Part shown: positions 63,856 through 64,000 of the stretch, piece by piece
Layout: the number at the start of each line of letters is the position of its first letter
Numbering within the stretch: position 1 is the stretch's first letter
Source of the DNA: Bacillus solimangrovi
Lineage (GTDB): Bacteria > Bacillota > Bacilli > Bacillales > Bacillaceae_N
Reading direction: 5' to 3'
NCBI RefSeq assembly: GCF_001742425.1
Contig: NZ_MJEH01000004.1
Coordinates: forward strand, 40,662-104,661
DNA length: 64,000 nucleotides
Program-made: the position numbers and the translations under genes
The notes under the pieces: model-generated
Database searches by the model: none
Told to the model about the DNA's origin: nothing
The model's input: only the letters and a program-made list of their open reading frames with translations

Positions 63856-64000
63856 ATGCCAAAGATCGGCGTAGAGCAATCGTTATCTGACGTACAGCAA
63901 GCACTTCAAGAAAAAGGTTATGACATTGTACAATTAAAACAAGAACAAGATGCAAATGAATGTGATTGTTGCGTAATAACTGGTCAAGACAAAAATATGA
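63856..64000 (+). CDS. ykuS: UPF0180 family protein YkuS, incomplete at window end
   Basis: The first 48 residues are visible. [21 protein letters not shown] followed by [19 protein letters not shown] matches the UPF0180/YkuS family as I know it, including the CDCCVITG segment. The family is about 80 residues or less and has no known function. ATG 63856 is seven bases after GAGGAGG, which lies in a hairpin. It follows dapL as in B. subtilis. The gene runs off the window. Confidence 0.9.
   Translation, partial: MPKIGVEQSLSDVQQALQEKGYDIVQLKQEQDANECDCCVITGQDKNM

Noticed and set aside
1..64000. CRISPR arrays, tRNA, rRNA, prophage and complete insertion sequences
   Set aside because: No regularly spaced repeats, tRNA-like cloverleafs, rRNA segments, phage structural genes or transposase frames were seen.

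Overview
The window reads as a chromosomal segment of a low-GC, endospore-forming Bacillaceae bacterium. Supporting signs are strong AAGGAGG-type ribosome binding sites, GTG and TTG starts, a proline T-box leader, CtsR and FadR operators, and many genes recognisable from Bacillus subtilis (cheV, ykyB, ykuE, fadH, ykuI, abbA, cbpB/ykuL, ccpC, dapH, dapL, ykuS). I see no rRNA, tRNA, CRISPR array, prophage or intact transposase. All identifications come from reading the sequence; no database search was run.

Layout. 1-3.4 kb: a T-box controlled proBA operon with a short ArgA-like acetyltransferase. 3.5-13.1 kb: unlinked single genes (glycosyltransferase, ZIP metal transporter, a chemoreceptor with unusual topology, a DUF4349-type lipoprotein, RodA, a small lipoprotein, an orphan trpB). 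13.3-20.5 kb: a dCache-type chemoreceptor, cobyric acid synthase under a cobalamin riboswitch, a receiver-PAS-PP2C phosphatase and CheV. 20.6-31.8 kb: ykyB, a SCO protein, a membrane protein apparently starting at ATT, ppx and ppk, a tandem crcB pair, a PAS-GGDEF-EAL protein and the Tat-dependent phosphoesterase ykuE. 32-40.4 kb: an SLC13 permease, FadR-controlled fadH, an aminotransferase, a stress-type SDR, ykuI and small proteins. 40.5-48.6 kb: an MBL-fold hydrolase, the lipid II flippase amj, clpE with CtsR operators, and PhzF. 48.6-52.6 kb is the least explained part: a structured-looking leader before an RNHCP-type zinc protein, an AraC/GyrI-like regulator, and a cysteine-rich gene next to two related small genes. 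52.9-56.3 kb: an overlapping ECF sigma / membrane protein / ABC transporter operon with its own ECF-type promoter. 56.5-64 kb: a manganese (yybP-ykoY) riboswitch with a cation exchanger, then abbA, cbpB, an MFS exporter, ccpC, dapH, dapL and the start of ykuS.

How it fits together. The order cheV-ykyB-ykuE-fadH-ykuI-abbA-cbpB-ccpC-dapH-dapL-ykuS follows the B. subtilis cheV-ykuS region, but large blocks are interposed (polyphosphate, crcB, clpE, the cysteine-rich cluster, the ECF-ABC module). Signalling genes are dense: two chemoreceptors, CheV, a PP2C phosphatase, two EAL proteins and a c-di-AMP binding protein. The strongest unexplained signals are a dispersed structured repeat with compensatory base changes (22.9, 44.4 and 44.7 kb, plus remnants near 17.4-17.6 kb), the leader of the RNHCP gene, and the cysteine-rich cluster at 50.9-52.6 kb.
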